A stretch of DNA of 64,000 bases from Chrysomallon squamiferum (taxonomy: Eukaryota; Mollusca; Gastropoda; Neomphalida; Peltospiridae): positions 599,184 to 663,183 of the forward strand of contig CM022677.1 in assembly GCA_012295275.1 (NCBI GenBank), written 5' to 3'. Below the pieces are notes generated by a model. The model searched no databases, was not told where the DNA came from, and saw only the letters and a list, made by a program, of their open reading frames with translations. Below, one piece after another: positions 47,431 through 60,975 of this stretch. Made by a program: the position numbers and the translations under genes. Positions within the stretch are counted from its first letter, which is position 1, and each line of letters starts with the position of its first letter.

Positions 47431-48425
47431 AAGCAAGAAAAACAACAACAGCAACAGTAATAATAATGGTTCAATGTATTGTTTATAACTTATGGCTATA
47501 TATTCATCAATCATTTCTTTTTCTTTTTTCTTCCTTTCTTTCTATATTTCTTTATTTTATTTCATTGTATTTCATTTTATTTTATTTATAGATCTCTGAT
47601 TTCAGTGATCAATAGCAGAGTCGTTAAACAGAAATAACGCATTTCTAAGAAATTATCGTTCAGGAAGTTTTTTCAGGTAGGTAATTAATTTTTTTAAATA
47701 TTTTTATTTTTTGTGTGTGTGCTCCTTTCATTCTTTCTTTCTTCGTTTCTTCAGTCGTTCCTTCCTTCTTAACTAACGTTTGTATTGGTCTATCACCTCT
47801 TCCAACTAGTGTATAAAATGTTAAGGTATTTGTTTTCATCTGCAGTGGAAAACAATAAAAGAAAAACAAAAATTAACATTGTCGCTGCTATTAATGTACA
47901 TACAACAAACTGCATTATAGTGTTAAACATATGAAAAAATATGTAGTAGACCTGGACTTGTAACTTTTACTGTTCATCTGGTACATGGAAGGTGCCACTA
48001 GAGGATGTGATAATATTATCTCATATAATTTTATTATTTTCCGTTAACGAGTTTGTTTGTTGCTTGTCTTTATCGTCTTTATTGAAATTATTTATCTTCT
48101 CACAATGCTGACAAATGTAAATAATTTCTTATTTTCACGGGTTCTTTCTACACTTATGGACAGATTGTGTATTAACAATTAACTTGACAAATCGCTGTAA
48201 ATAACACCCGAGTATATCTTTGTGTGTCTCGCGTACCAGTGACACGCTGTTTTTATATGACCTACATAACAAGCAAACAGTCAGTGTTAGATTACATTGA
48301 AACTGGTCATGCAAGCCTCGTCAGAGAAATAAGACATGTACACTCATATTCAGTATACTGTAAAAAATATTTGTTATTATTATTGTTGTTGTTGATGATG
48401 TTGATGTTGTTGTTGTTCTATTACA

Positions 48426-48472
<47 letters not shown>

Positions 48473-48890
48473 GTTTATAACTTACGTATAAGCAATGGCA
48501 TCTAGTAGTATTTAATTTATTGAATTAGAATTAATGTAATTTATTGTAAAGAAGATTTATGTAAGATCAGTGTACATATATCTCGTAGCACGATTTGTCT
48601 ATTTTAATCTGAAACTGAAACGTAACACTTGATGACGTATAAGATATTTGACGTCAGTCCGGTGTTTATCAGTGGAGGGTTTCCAAACTAAAAGAACACA
48701 AAGCAGAACTGAAAGCAGTCGGCCATATTGAACGTGTATAAAATTTTATATTTTATTATGTGTTGACGCTTCCACTGTTCTTAATTTATTATAAATATAT
48801 CAGAGTTAGTTCTCTAACAAATAGATTACTTAAGTGTCAGGTGTTTTAAATTGAAATGAAAAAAGTTATGTATATCCTGACTTTAATATG

Positions 48891-48931
<41 letters not shown>

Positions 48932-49014
48932 GCTATTACTATTACTACTGCTATCCTATTATATCTCTTTTTCTTTTTTTTTTTTTTCTGTTTTTTTTAT
49001 TAATTTATTTTTGC

Positions 49015-49214
49015 NNNNNNNNNNNNNNNNNNNNNNNNNNNNNNNNNNNNNNNNNNNNNNNNNNNNNNNNNNNNNNNNNNNNNNNNNNNNNNNNNNNNNN
49101 NNNNNNNNNNNNNNNNNNNNNNNNNNNNNNNNNNNNNNNNNNNNNNNNNNNNNNNNNNNNNNNNNNNNNNNNNNNNNNNNNNNNNNNNNNNNNNNNNNNN
49201 NNNNNNNNNNNNNN
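49015..49214. other. Assembly gap of 200 N
   Basis: Exactly 200 N. The base after it (49215) is also the first base of the right arm of the inverted repeat, so that arm starts at a contig end. Confidence 0.98.
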
Positions 49215-49892
49215 TAAACAACAAACAAAATAAAGATGACAAAATAAACAAATACACAAATAAGCAAGGAAATAAATAAATAAATAACAAGAACATTAAT
49301 AATAAAAACAGTAACAAAAGCAGAAGTAATTACTGAAGAAGGAAAAATAGTAATATTACTTTTATTATATTTCTAAATAAAAAGTAACAGCAGAGCGAAA
49401 AATAATAAAAGTAGTGAATCACTGAGCTGTTAACTAACCGCCTCATTAAACTGAAAACACGTTATCTATATATTTGTCTTCACAGACTCCACACATTCAC
49501 TCAAAATATATAAACCTGTTAAGATAAAAAAATAATAAGAAAACTTTTTAAAAAACAAACTAAAAAAAATATTTCATCTTGATGTTCACTTCATAAAATT
49601 TGTTGGAACCTGGAAGAAAAACAATATTTTAAGTAGGTCAAATGACAGAAGTAAATTCTACCGTAATTACCTTAATAATAATTTGTACACTAAAATTTGA
49701 CATGGGGGGGTTGCTTAATCTATAGTCCAAAGAGAAGTAAATTTATACATACACGAACGGGTTAAAAAATGCATAAGAATAATTTGTATTATAGAAACAG
49801 TTTGTATTATAGAAACAATTTGTATTATAGATGCTATTTATACTTCTTACAATAAGTGTGAAGCATATTTTAGTTACTTGTTCTACTGGTAG

Positions 49893-50090
49893 ATGTCAGT
49901 AAGGCATGTACGAATTGTAGGTAAGTCTATGTCACACATTATGCGCGCTTTGCTAAATGTACTAACGAACTATCAGGTGGTCAGTTTTGAGACAAACAAC
50001 TCAGTTGAATCATGGTTGCCAGCTTACAATTTGCATTTGTTACTGAAAATGATATTCATGGTACTCTATGAAATTGTGCTCGAATGCTGA
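49893..50090 (+). other. 65-codon frame conserved in both arms (right copy)
   Basis: Partner of 42445-42248, with ATG at 49893 and the same length. GTAAGT follows at 49921. Confidence 0.25.
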
Positions 50091-50310
50091 ATTAAAAATA
50101 AACTAAACTTAATATCTTAGTAACTAATTTTCAAAACCAGATTTATTTTTGCTTGAAGTGTAGATTAGCTGAGTCAGAGAAAATACCTACAATGGCCAGA
50201 TGATAAGTAACGTTTGATTGCAGTCAAGTCATAGCAAGTATAAAGCTTAGAAAACTGTTTTGTGTTTCTCTTATCACTTATCACGACTGTGCCTTCAAAC
50301 GAAAGTTTGA

Positions 50311-50472
50311 TGATTTCAGACAGTTTATTACACGTAGTTAGTCTTTTGTTTGATGATTTCAGACAGTTTGTTACACGTAGTTAGTCTTTTGTTTGATGAT
50401 TTCAGACAGTTTGTTACACGTAGTTAGTCTTTTGTTTGATGATTTCAGACAGTTTGTTACACGTAGTTAGTA
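50311..50472. repeat. 43-bp tandem repeat, 4 units (right arm)
   Basis: Reverse-complement counterpart of 41824-42032, with one unit fewer. Confidence 0.9.
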
Positions 50473-51023
50473 CCTGCAACACCTTTCGGGTGTGCGCTCA
50501 AACCTTTAGCCGCAGTTTGTGTATTGCAAGGATTATTGTTAAATATCAGGCCTGTTCCTAAAATAGCACAACACGTGTGAAATTTAAACAATTACTGAGA
50601 TCAATAGAATTAAAGGTTGAATATCGATATTATCTGTATACAACTTTGTTAAGCCATTGGTGATAATTACTGTGAGCAAATCATTAACGTGATCAGTGTT
50701 TTCACATAGATGGGTATCATTAATAATAATATAAAACTAAAGATAAACTGAACTAATTTGTTATTTCAGAAGAGTGTAACAAACTGATATCCATTCGTAT
50801 GACTCAGTACCTATGATCTCATGTTTAATAATAATAATAATGATAATAATAATAATAATACAAGATTGTTTTAAAACATAATGAAGTAAACCCAGCAAAA
50901 ATAAACCGAATTGGTCAACATTTAGAGAATAATGGGTGCTAATTTGGCGTGTGATCTACAACTTACAGGAAACGAGACGAGACGAAGGCAGTTACAGTTT
51001 TACGAAGAAATCACCTTGTAAAT

Positions 51024-51463
51024 CAGGGGTGCGCAACCTGCGGCCGTGGAAACGATGTCACCTCATCACATTTAACGTCTCAGTATAAACACTCGTACAA
51101 CATGAACATCCATCCTATCACTGTCAGATGCCGTAGACAAAATGTCGTCCAGTATTCATTTTCAGATCCGACAGTTTTGAACTTGTTATTTAATAAAAGC
51201 AATAAGTAATATTCATAACGGTTTTATTGTTTGCTTTAATGGGAAACAACAGGAATGAAGTCAGTTTATATGGAAACATGTAAACGCACCCATTATTTAC
51301 ATGCAGCATTTTAAGTCACAGAGGTTCACTGTTAGAAAATTATACAAAATCATACATGTTAGGTTTTCAGAGTTTACGTAATCACAGTGAAATGTCTGCG
51401 GCCCTATTGTCAGTGAAGCTAAAGCGCTGTGGTCTATAAGATCAGAAACTTTGTGCGCCCCTG
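51024..51463. mobile_element. hAT-like MITE, right arm
   Basis: Begins CAGGGGTGCGCAACCTGCGG and ends TTTGTGCGCCCCTG. Partner of 40664-41098. Confidence 0.6.
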
Positions 51464-52216
51464 TAATGTAGATGTGTAGAAAATGTTGCACTATGTCGTC
51501 GTTGTGGTGGAGAAATGAAGGAAGATGAAGACAAGTGAAGATCTTTTCAGCAGATGTTCGCTCAGTTCATCAACACAGTTATTCAGATTTGTATACTTTT
51601 TAGCCCTTGTTCCTATAAATTATGAATATATAATATTAGGATCTTGCTTTTCCATTTAAGCCGTGACAATAATAATAAAAAAACCAAGAATAAACAAAAT
51701 AATAATTAAAATAACCGCGTAGACCACATACCAAAGTGGTACCGAATAATGTTAGTTCAGTCTCTGTGCTATAAACATTTCATTTAAAAAAAAAAAAAAA
51801 AAAAAAAAAAATTCCATAATAAATTAATGTGTTTGTAAATATCTTCTATTTTGTGCAAGTAAATAACAGACACTGGGAAACCTCCACGGACTTAAGCTGA
51901 AGTTGAAATTATAGAAACAAGTTCATGGATATAAAATGAAGGGATTCATAATAGAATACTATTAAGTTTTCACAGATGTTGATACGAGAGTAAAGTCTCA
52001 AACAGACGTTCTAACTATTTCACAGAATTAAGCTGAAATTATAGAAATAAAATTATCTCTGCAGGTTATGTTTCATGTGGGAGTAGAATTAAAACGTCAT
52101 AGATTTCATGATTAGGAAATTAAGTTCGTTTAATTAAAACATTCATAAATATATACATTTTTTTAGAGATGTTATTCTGATGTCAGAAACTTGATAAAAT
52201 TTATAAAATGAAATGA

Positions 52217-52218
<2 letters not shown>

Positions 52219-52267
<49 letters not shown>

Positions 52268-52292
52268 TTTTTTTTTTTTTTTTTTTTTAATA

Positions 52293-52338
<46 letters not shown>
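52219..52338. repeat. (ATT)n, poly-T and (AAAT)n cluster
   Basis: Mirror of 39788-39912: (ATT) about 16 units, a T-run of about 22, then (AAAT). Confidence 0.9.
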
Positions 52339-52341
<3 letters not shown>

Positions 52342-52809
52342 TTATACCAGAAATATTTCTTTAACATAGAACAAAATTAATAAAAACTAGAAAATGTGTA
52401 TCCTTTGATGCATTTCTTCTTTTTCTTTTTAAACGTTATTCATTTATTTTGTTTCTGTTACTAGTTATTTTATTTGATTTTACTTAATAATAATAGTAAT
52501 AACGAAAAAGTAGATTGTACTTGCTGCACTACAGTTAGTTTCGTCTGCTTTCACTTTCAGCCTCAGATCGTCAAAATAAAAACTTTAACTAGACTTGAAC
52601 CGGGTTACTTGTGTTGTGAATTAATTACCAGTAAATCAATTTATTTATTAATGCCCATTCAATAAATTAATAATAATAAAAAAATATTCATCCAAAACTA
52701 TAACTGATAAAGGAAAAAAGAAAACTGAAACACCTTTTTGTGTTATAACGTAATATTAATCACAAATTGACATGATCAAGTCTAGCGTTAGATTTAATTA
52801 TTTATCTGG

Positions 52810-52811
<2 letters not shown>

Positions 52812-52892
<81 letters not shown>
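52812..52892. repeat. (GA)n microsatellite, right arm
   Basis: About 40 GA units, partner of (TC)n 39234-39317. Confidence 0.95.
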
Positions 52893-52898
<6 letters not shown>

Positions 52899-52924
52899 TC
52901 TCAATAAAATAAATTATAATTATA

Positions 52925-53470
52925 ATTCAAGGTGAGGATTGGTTCAGAGTATGTTTAAAGTTAGGACAATGTTAGAGTTGGTATTAATTAATTCATTACA
53001 TTTAAAATTATGGTTAGGATTAAATCTATTTAAAGATACTTTCATAAGTCTTTCAGTAAGTCTTTCATTTAGAACATATTCTATATCAAGGCTAGGATTA
53101 AATTAAAAAATTTTGTTCTCAATTAATTTAATATTATACACAAAAGGTAAATTACTACCATAGCTATTTAATAGCTCTAAAGAAATTATCCAATTTTAAT
53201 TCAATAAATCTATATGAAAGTATACATTTTAGACTTTTAGATGTTTTGATAAATTAGGTTAGAATTAGTTAGATTTGAAATGAACTTTTGCTGAATTTTA
53301 TATATATTTATTTATTTAACAATATTTAATTTATTATTATTAGAACAGGGTCAGGATTTGGTAACAGATATGAAATAAACTTTTTATGATTAATAAATAT
53401 TTCATTGTTATAAATAGCTTTTGTATTACGGTTACGGTTAGGGTTAAAATCAGGATTTGGTTTAAAATTA
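52925..53470. repeat. Degenerate telomere-like tract (right arm)
   Basis: Partner of 38640-39215 on the other strand. The clearest piece is GGTTACGGTTAGGGTT at about 53430. Confidence 0.4.
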
Positions 53471-54271
53471 GATTTATCTTAATAAAAGTTAACTTTCAAA
53501 TTCAATACATTTTTCAGTTAAGAAATGTTTCGCATTACAGTAGCATGGCCCTTAAATATCGCGCGCCTTACCATCTACTTTTTCATCTTAATCAAACTTT
53601 TCAAACTGGATTATTTTTCTTCAAATGCGAGCATAATAAACTGAAATTATAATTAATTAAAAGACTAATGTATTAACTTGTGTAGCTGTCAAATATTCCC
53701 CAGCAGAAAATAACTTTTTTAATTATTATTTTTATTGGCAATGGTACAGTTTACAAAACATGATTTACAAAATATAAATACAAGGAACAAAAACAAAAAA
53801 TACGCACAGCACGCAGGGAAAGAACATTTAGGTGACGTTTGTATCCATTAAATCGACGAAATGTCTGGAGGCTTTTTCCCGTGACGTAATTTGTGCCGTT
53901 ACGAGTTATCGTTCCTGTTGGTGCATGCTAATTAAAGCTTCATTTTATACTGATTTAAAAACAGTATTAGAAGTGAAATTTGTAACAGAACACACACAGT
54001 CTGTTAAATGAATTCAACTTAAAGCTTAATCAATTACATTAAAATATGTCACACGCTGTCATTAATCAACTTTCATTATTATAAACATTAGGACAAAAAA
54101 AACTCATATAATTCTTTATTTTATTTCCAGCACAGTCACTGAATATTTGTTTGTGAACATTTTTGAAACACTGACACCATTTCTGACATTGTCCACACTT
54201 AGGTAATTGCTACCTCATTTCTGTCAGTTGTTAATTATACCCATCAGTTTTAATCGTTCATGTGGCGGGTT

Positions 54272-54346
54272 TGTTGTGTGTGTGTGTGTGGATGTGTGTG
54301 TGTGTGTGTGTGTGTGTGTCTGAATGTGTGTGTGTGTGTATGTGTG
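54272..54346. repeat. (GT)n microsatellite
   Basis: Interrupted GT tract, partner of (CA)n 37781-37842. Confidence 0.9.
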
Positions 54347-55956
54347 TTTATTTAGTCTTCATTGTAAACATTTTTCCATTTACACAGTAAACTATATACA
54401 AACCTTCTATGATATATAACTATTTACATCTATATTTACCTCTACATGAGTACCCCCAACCCCTTTATTTTTAGGAGACACACTGAATACCCTCATGACA
54501 GAGAACACGGCTCATCAGTGCTACCTGACATACATGGTTGGCTGCTTTTACTCCTCCTGACCTTTAAATCAGAGAGTGGGCGAGAGCCAAGGTTACCAAT
54601 CTCTAGCTGCCGTAAATAAACCAGCCCCATCGGCAAAATTCATAAGTCATCTTTGGCCCCTTAAAATCAAATATATCTACATTACCTGAACCTGCCTCCT
54701 CAGTAAATTTGACTGTGGGCTGAACAACTTCCCTTTGTCCCAGAAGGTGGAGCGGATTCCTCTGGCAGACTCGAGTGAATCTTTAACAATACCCTGTTTC
54801 CCTACAGTTCAGCAGGTGAACGTTAATCTGGACCATTCACCTCCCCGAGCCGTTTACCACTAACCACACAACTGACTGTATTTTCCTGGAATTAAATAAG
54901 TTATTAAGTTTTACAAATAATCTGTATCATACAACACAGATCAGTGAGTACTTAAAAACTACTGACCTAGGTAAAGGAGAGATATTTTGGTGCCATTTTG
55001 GAATTCATCAAACTTTAGTATGTTGGTTTTTAAACAACATATTTTGTTTGAATGGTAGGCTATGACTGCCTATGCCAGGATTAAAAATATAAATTTCCAG
55101 CTAACTGTATTCTGCTGTATTGATGTACGTTCCATGTTGGATAATAATTAGTGTTTTGTTATCGCTCGATAAATTAAGAATGAGTTTCACAAATTTCACC
55201 GTCTGGGATTTCGACTATAGTTTTCCTTAACAATGATTTTATACATTCACTTGAAATTATTTCCTAAGTGAAATATTCAGTTCACTGGTGTTTAAAAAAA
55301 TCTGATCAACAGAATAAGACACAGGTAAAGTTGGCTAAAATAAAAAGGCTAAACAACAGCAGCCAAGAGCAGAACAACCAGGACGGCAAACAACACGGAC
55401 CCGGTGATGGCTGAGAGATTGTGCCGGAGACCACAAGGGGCGAATTGCGGCTGTGAAACATCGGTACCGACTCGTCACGATCCGATATGCTGGACACTTC
55501 CTTGTGTCCTGCAATCGTGGCGAGAACCGATTCTTTTCCCTACCCAAAACTCTTTTCTGCGACGGACACGCTATTATAGTCTGCTACCCTTTCAGGTACT
55601 AATACCACTCAGATTAGTCACATGACATATGGCACTGCCTAAAATCCTTTAAGTTAGCATCTCAGAAAACTTATCATCCAACTCCTTGTAATGCCAAAAT
55701 TAACTGAGAGTTTCTGTCAATATTATAAAGAGGATGGACTGTAATTGAGATTAAAAAAGAACAAATCACAACATAATGAACGTTTGTAATGTTATGTAAA
55801 ATGTTTCAATTTGACGAAATGTCTAATTTTGAACTGTTGCCATTATCTTTGAATTCAGTTTACGTTAACACGTCACACAGCAAACTGCCTAAATAACAAG
55901 TTGGTATTTGCTTCATTAATTAATTAAACTTTTACCTGTCTGTTTATCAATTTCAG

Positions 55957-56562
55957 GTGTTGATTTATACAGGTATTTGGAAGACGCGCCAGAGCGTGTT
56001 GTTGTCATCATCAGCGCTGACCTCGCACACACGCATCTCAGCACTGACCCATACGGTTACTCCAACGCATCAGAGCCATTCGACCATGTAAGTACAATCA
56101 GTCAGTCGTGCTTGAACCTGTTAAAGACACTTTAAAATTTCACCACAACAACAGTATCAAAGCAGATATGTTTTGTAATAGCACCTGAGTACATTTTTAT
56201 ATTTGTGATTAATAGGTGTTAAATAGGCTTATTTATTTGTTTGAATTAATGAATGTGACTGACGTTTGGGAGAATTTCTAAAACTATTTATGTTTAATGT
56301 TATGGGTAGGAAAGAACATGCTGCAACTGTTTTGTCTTCAGTGTTGAAAGACTTGTGTGATTAGTACACATAACTGATCATATTTTTTTTTTTCTCATTA
56401 ATACAGTTGTCACGATGGTTCTCATTATTTGAATATTTCAGGCTGTTGGTGAGTGGGCAGCGACTCTGGACGGCATGTTGCTGTTGAACAGAGCGGCTGG
56501 ACTAGTCGATCGCGCGCTGTCGTGTGGTTACACGGGTCTAGTCATGTTACATGGTCTGTAAT
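55957..56562 (+). pseudogene. Dioxygenase-like gene, exon 3 and truncated exon 4 (copy 11)
   Basis: Exon 3 (55957-56087) is whole, with Val for Ala as its first residue after the shared Gly and DLAHTH intact. The intron (56088-56441) has no element T. Exon 4 starts normally at 56442 with AVGEWAATLDG and follows SCGYTGLVMLHGL, but then jumps after GGTCTG into a (TAA)n-like repeat from the intergenic spacer, giving an immediate TAA stop at 56560. The last 31 residues, including Glu278 and HPSYYGMMVASF, are lost, so the product is unlikely to be active. The sequence upstream to 55573 is the end of intron 2. Confidence 0.72.
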
Positions 56563-57268
56563 AATGATCATAATAATAATAATAATAATAATGATGATGG
56601 TAATGATAATAATAAACTTTGATGTTACTCCAAAGCAACCATGTAGTCTTCTATAAATCTGTGTTAAAGAACGTTTTTCTAACACAGTGTATTGATACAA
56701 ACTACAGTCATGCATCGCTTAACGTTTCATGTACACGCCCTTTGCCCATAAAAATAACAAGAAAGTAATGGTAATAATGATGCTGCAGCTGCTGCTGATG
56801 ATGATGATGACAATGGCAAACAAATACAGAAAAGAACAAAACACAAAAAATTAACAGTTCACATAAACAGCGGAATGTGAAGGTCGTAAGTGGCCTTAGA
56901 ACGGGCTCCTAGCCTATATTTATGTTTTTATCTGACAGGTTTTGACAGAAATACCTCTGGTACTGGCTGACATTGTTCGCCTAGTTTAATAAACTGTACA
57001 GTACTTTTGATATATTTCCTGACGTAAGAAATACACGTACATTACATGAAGGTTCGTGTAACTACAACAGTCACAGTTAGGTTAGCACATCGACCTCGTC
57101 AGTTAACGCATGTATCTGGGACGTTGAACGACTTTGGACAGCTAGTATTGTTTCTAAATAGCAAACACCAGCTGACACCTTGAGTAACTGTTATATATTA
57201 GTTTTATGTAACTTTAGTGTTAAACTGCTAATATGTGTTAACAAAGACACAAACGAGGATCACCTTAT

Positions 57269-57322
<54 letters not shown>

Positions 57323-57340
57323 GCAGCAATAATGATGATG

Positions 57341-57374
<34 letters not shown>

Positions 57375-60006
57375 GAAGAAAAACAACAATAAAAGCATCA
57401 TCAGCAGCAACAAGAACATTTTTGTCACGTCGGCACACTGTTACAGGTGGACATCACTAATCCGGGATGTTTGGGATCTGCAGGATGCCGGAATGATGGA
57501 CAGTTTGTGATAGTTTAGAAAATTCATCAGCTCATCCTAGCTTTGAAATACCACCTTATACGGTTATCGAATCTTTTTTTTTTAAATCCTTTTTTTTTTT
57601 CTAAATCCGAACTGAATTTTATCTTTCAGTAACAGTGTACATAACCAGCAGCCTTTCCTTTGTTCACTGAAACAGTAGCTAGTTTACAGATTACAGATTA
57701 TAAGATAGCTAGGTTACACATTATAAGATAGCTAGGTTACACATTATAAGACTGTAACAATAAATGAAGAAAACAAATTGGAATGTTTGCAAGAGACGCC
57801 ATCAGCAGTTATGCAGCCTGTAAAAGTTAGAAACAAATTGGTGCCGTAACCCAGGAAATTTTAAATATTTGTCACAATTTACCAGAAGAGAGCTTTTCAT
57901 CTAGAGAAACAACTCGATTCCGTTTGTTGAGAAACGAAATTTATGTGCGTTAATAGTTCGGTATTTCATGAAGGATATACCGAGTCGAGGAGATGGCTCC
58001 ACTACACAGTTTTATTTTGAGATAAAAGTTGGATTATGTAAGTCAAGTCTGCAGATGCCCGGTCTAACACACAGGCAGGGTCTTAGGCTCTGAGTTGTTT
58101 TAAAACATTACGTTTTGAAAACTTGCTCTCTGATACACATGAAACCTGATGTGGGTGCTTGACGTACAATGTTGTTTCTTTAGCATGTGTCAAACATTTT
58201 AATATTTACATATTTTATTGTTCAACCCACGCTATTTCTAACTAATGTGTCATAGCTGTTGAATGAAACAAAACCAATACTCAGTTTAGTTACTCCTAGA
58301 TATTAGTTGTTCTCCTCCAGGAATATCTCCTTTCACTTTTCAGTAGAAAACAAATTATTCATTATATTTTATTTATTGTACGAAAATGCTGTTTAATACT
58401 GAATAGTTACTATTGTGATAGAATTACACTTGATAACAAGTAAATGTTGTAGATAATAACGAATCTCTGGAAAATCACGTTTTTAAATCCCTGGAGTCGA
58501 TAGCCTTACTTTGCCGTTAAATCCACATTCTATTCTACTCAATTCATTGTGACTAACAAATGAAGTTCTATTTCTGTCATTAACCAGACTAGTCTACTTT
58601 CAGCACCTCTGTTGACTTCCTCTGATTCCTACTGGTTACCAGAAGCTGTGAATGTGACACAGTGACTGTTTGTAGAGAACAATAATGTTATATGTGAAAA
58701 GCTACATATTAAATAATTATTACATTGTGTGTGATATTGTGCAAGGGCAAATTAAATGAGTGAGTAGATCATTTAGAAACAAAAGACAAATTGCTTATTT
58801 GTAAAAATATAATAAACATTGATCGATGTTGTATAAGTGGTGCAGAGTAAATATTTTTTAATTTATATAAAACATTGCAATAAAAATACACCTACACGCG
58901 CACGCGCACCTACATACAATACAATGTATTTCATTCCTACATAGAGGTCATTAATCCATTTAGTGGGAAAGTGCTCAAACCACTGTGTTACAGTCTGTGT
59001 AAGTTTCAAACATGTTTTAGCCGCGTAATGAAGATGTGTCTAATGGTGCGTTCAGTTTTAAACGTGTCACTACTTAGCTTACCAAGTTCTTTAATGTTTA
59101 ACGTACTATCTGCTGATGACGATCTATGTGGATTAAAGCTTTTCGATAATGAACCAATAACAGAAACGCAAAACTAATTTACACAGTACAACGCGAACCT
59201 GAGATTTAGGCGTGTAGGCCTGTTCAGCTTTGATGCAGGCCTATCACACTTACAGGTAACACAGTGTTTCGGATGCAGCGTTATCTACAACATGTTATTA
59301 CAGCTTTGATGCAGGCCTATCACACTTACAGGTAACACAGTGTTTCGGATGCAGCGTTATCTACAACATGTTATTACAGCTTCGATGATGCTGAATTACG
59401 AAAGAAAAATGTGAGGCGCGGCCGCTGAAAAGGAGCTAAAGTAATACGCCATTATTACCTCAGATTTTCTCACTTACAAATCAACTTTTAATAATAATGA
59501 TGATAATAATAATAATAATAATAATAATGATGATGATGATGATGCTGGTAATAATAAACTTTGATGTTACTCCAAAGCAACGATGTAGTCTTCTATAAAT
59601 CTGTTTTAAAGAACGTTTTTCTAACACAATGTATTGATACAAACTACAGTCATGCATCGCTTAACGTTTCACGTACACGCCTTTTGCCCATAAAAAGAAC
59701 AAGAAAATAATGGTAATAATGATGCTGCAGCTGCTGCTGATGATGATGATGTTGACAATGACAAACAAATACATAAAAGAAGAAAAAACAAAAACAACAT
59801 CAACAAAAAATTAACTATTGGGACAATTGAGAAAACCAACTCTTATAAATTAACAAGGCGATAATATAGATTTTTAATTCCTATCGATTATCATTATACA
59901 AATAAAATATTATTTCCTTCAGATGTATTGTTGCTCTTTAAGGAAAAACACAGAAGGGCAGGTAACTCTAGAGTCATATGATTTAAGAACGAAATAGAAA
60001 GTCGAG
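56563..60006. other. Enlarged spacer with a 2.3 kb insertion and duplications
   Basis: 56563-56860 and 59490-59800 are two copies of the same piece of the dioxygenase intergenic spacer (AACTTTGATGTTACTCCAAA, then GCATCGCTTAACGTTTC). Between them lies about 2.3 kb not seen elsewhere in the window, with (AAT)n at 57272-57320 and a 23-bp unit repeated about three times (ATAAGATAGCTAGGTTACAC, 57690-57750). A 76-bp tandem duplication (CTTTGATGCAGGCC...) starts at 59228 and 59304. I recognise no gene; the 68-codon frame at 58971-59177 is unsupported. Confidence 0.5.
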
Positions 60007-60975
60007 ATGTGTTTTGCAATTGTGATTGTGTTTTTCACATCACTTGATTTATCTTTCTCCAAACTACTGGCCGGGTTCGTTCTGCCGCACGGCGGAATTG
60101 CTCTGGATCCGAAACATTTCAATACAACAAACCACACAGCAAAACAAGAAGCGTGGAAAATTCACGAAGCCTGCAAAACTGTCGATCAGACGATTCTGTC
60201 TTTATCGCCCGACATACTTTTTCTGAGCACGCCCCATGGTATTTCTGACTTAAATAACTTTGTGTTCAATTTAAATCCCACAGGAGAAAGCTTTACAGAT
60301 ACTGATAATTGCAACTGTCCTCCCTGTTGTTATAAAGTAACCGCTAATCTTTCTAGCCAACTTTCGGAAGACATCGTAAATAAATTTGGCTCTGCTCGGA
60401 ATATTTCGGGATTAAGCGGTTATGGTCCACTCGGTAAAAGCGATGAAGCATTTCCATTGAGGTGAGAAATTTCATGCATGTAAAAATTAGCATAAACACT
60501 TCTTTTTTAAATTAGCATAAACTAATAATACTGACAGCAAGAAAACATTATCGTATAAAAATATAGTTATTGATACACCAATTTCTGTTTTCGTTTAATG
60601 CAACTTCTCACAAAAGACTGAGGACCCACAATATGCCGTTTTCGAAACGTAAAGTACATGAAAATTATATATTTATTTACAATCCTATTGATAATATATT
60701 ATACAGAAATGTTTCTATATATTTTATCCCAAAACTGACATTATTTATAAATACTCTTGTAAAGTAGAGTCATACAATTTTTTGTTTTAAATTTCATTTT
60801 CTTGTATTCATTTTGTTACATATATATTTATTTATTTGGCACATATGAAGATGGGGAGAAGTGATCCCACTTCATTTCATACCAGATCTGGAAAACACAA
60901 AAGTTGTAATTCTCTCGCAGCCCAGCAGACGATATACACATGATGTTGCCATGATACCAGAACTTCTCCATTTAG
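60007..60975 (+). CDS. Dioxygenase-like gene, exons 1 and 2 (copy 12, 5' half)
   Basis: Exon 1 is 60007-60461 and exon 2 is 60851-60975, with the same phases and junctions as copy 3. Key residues are intact (LPHGG, STPHGISD, SQPSRRYTHD). Differences from copy 3 include NFVFNLNPTGESFTDT and IPLHFIPDL. Intron 2 follows to about 61985, where it is interrupted. Exons 3 and 4 would have to lie beyond the right edge of the window, so completeness is unknown. Confidence 0.78.

Larger units (their letters stand above)
49215..55540. repeat. Large inverted repeat, right arm
   Basis: Reverse-complement partner of 36536-43112, about 250 bp shorter through indels: one fewer 43-bp unit, shorter microsatellites, and about 55 bp missing near 54475 (the left arm keeps CTTATTAATTAGCTTTAGCC). 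No recognisable gene. Frames such as 51297-51491 lie in the hAT-like MITE and 53386-53652 in the degenerate AT-rich tract. Confidence 0.85.
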
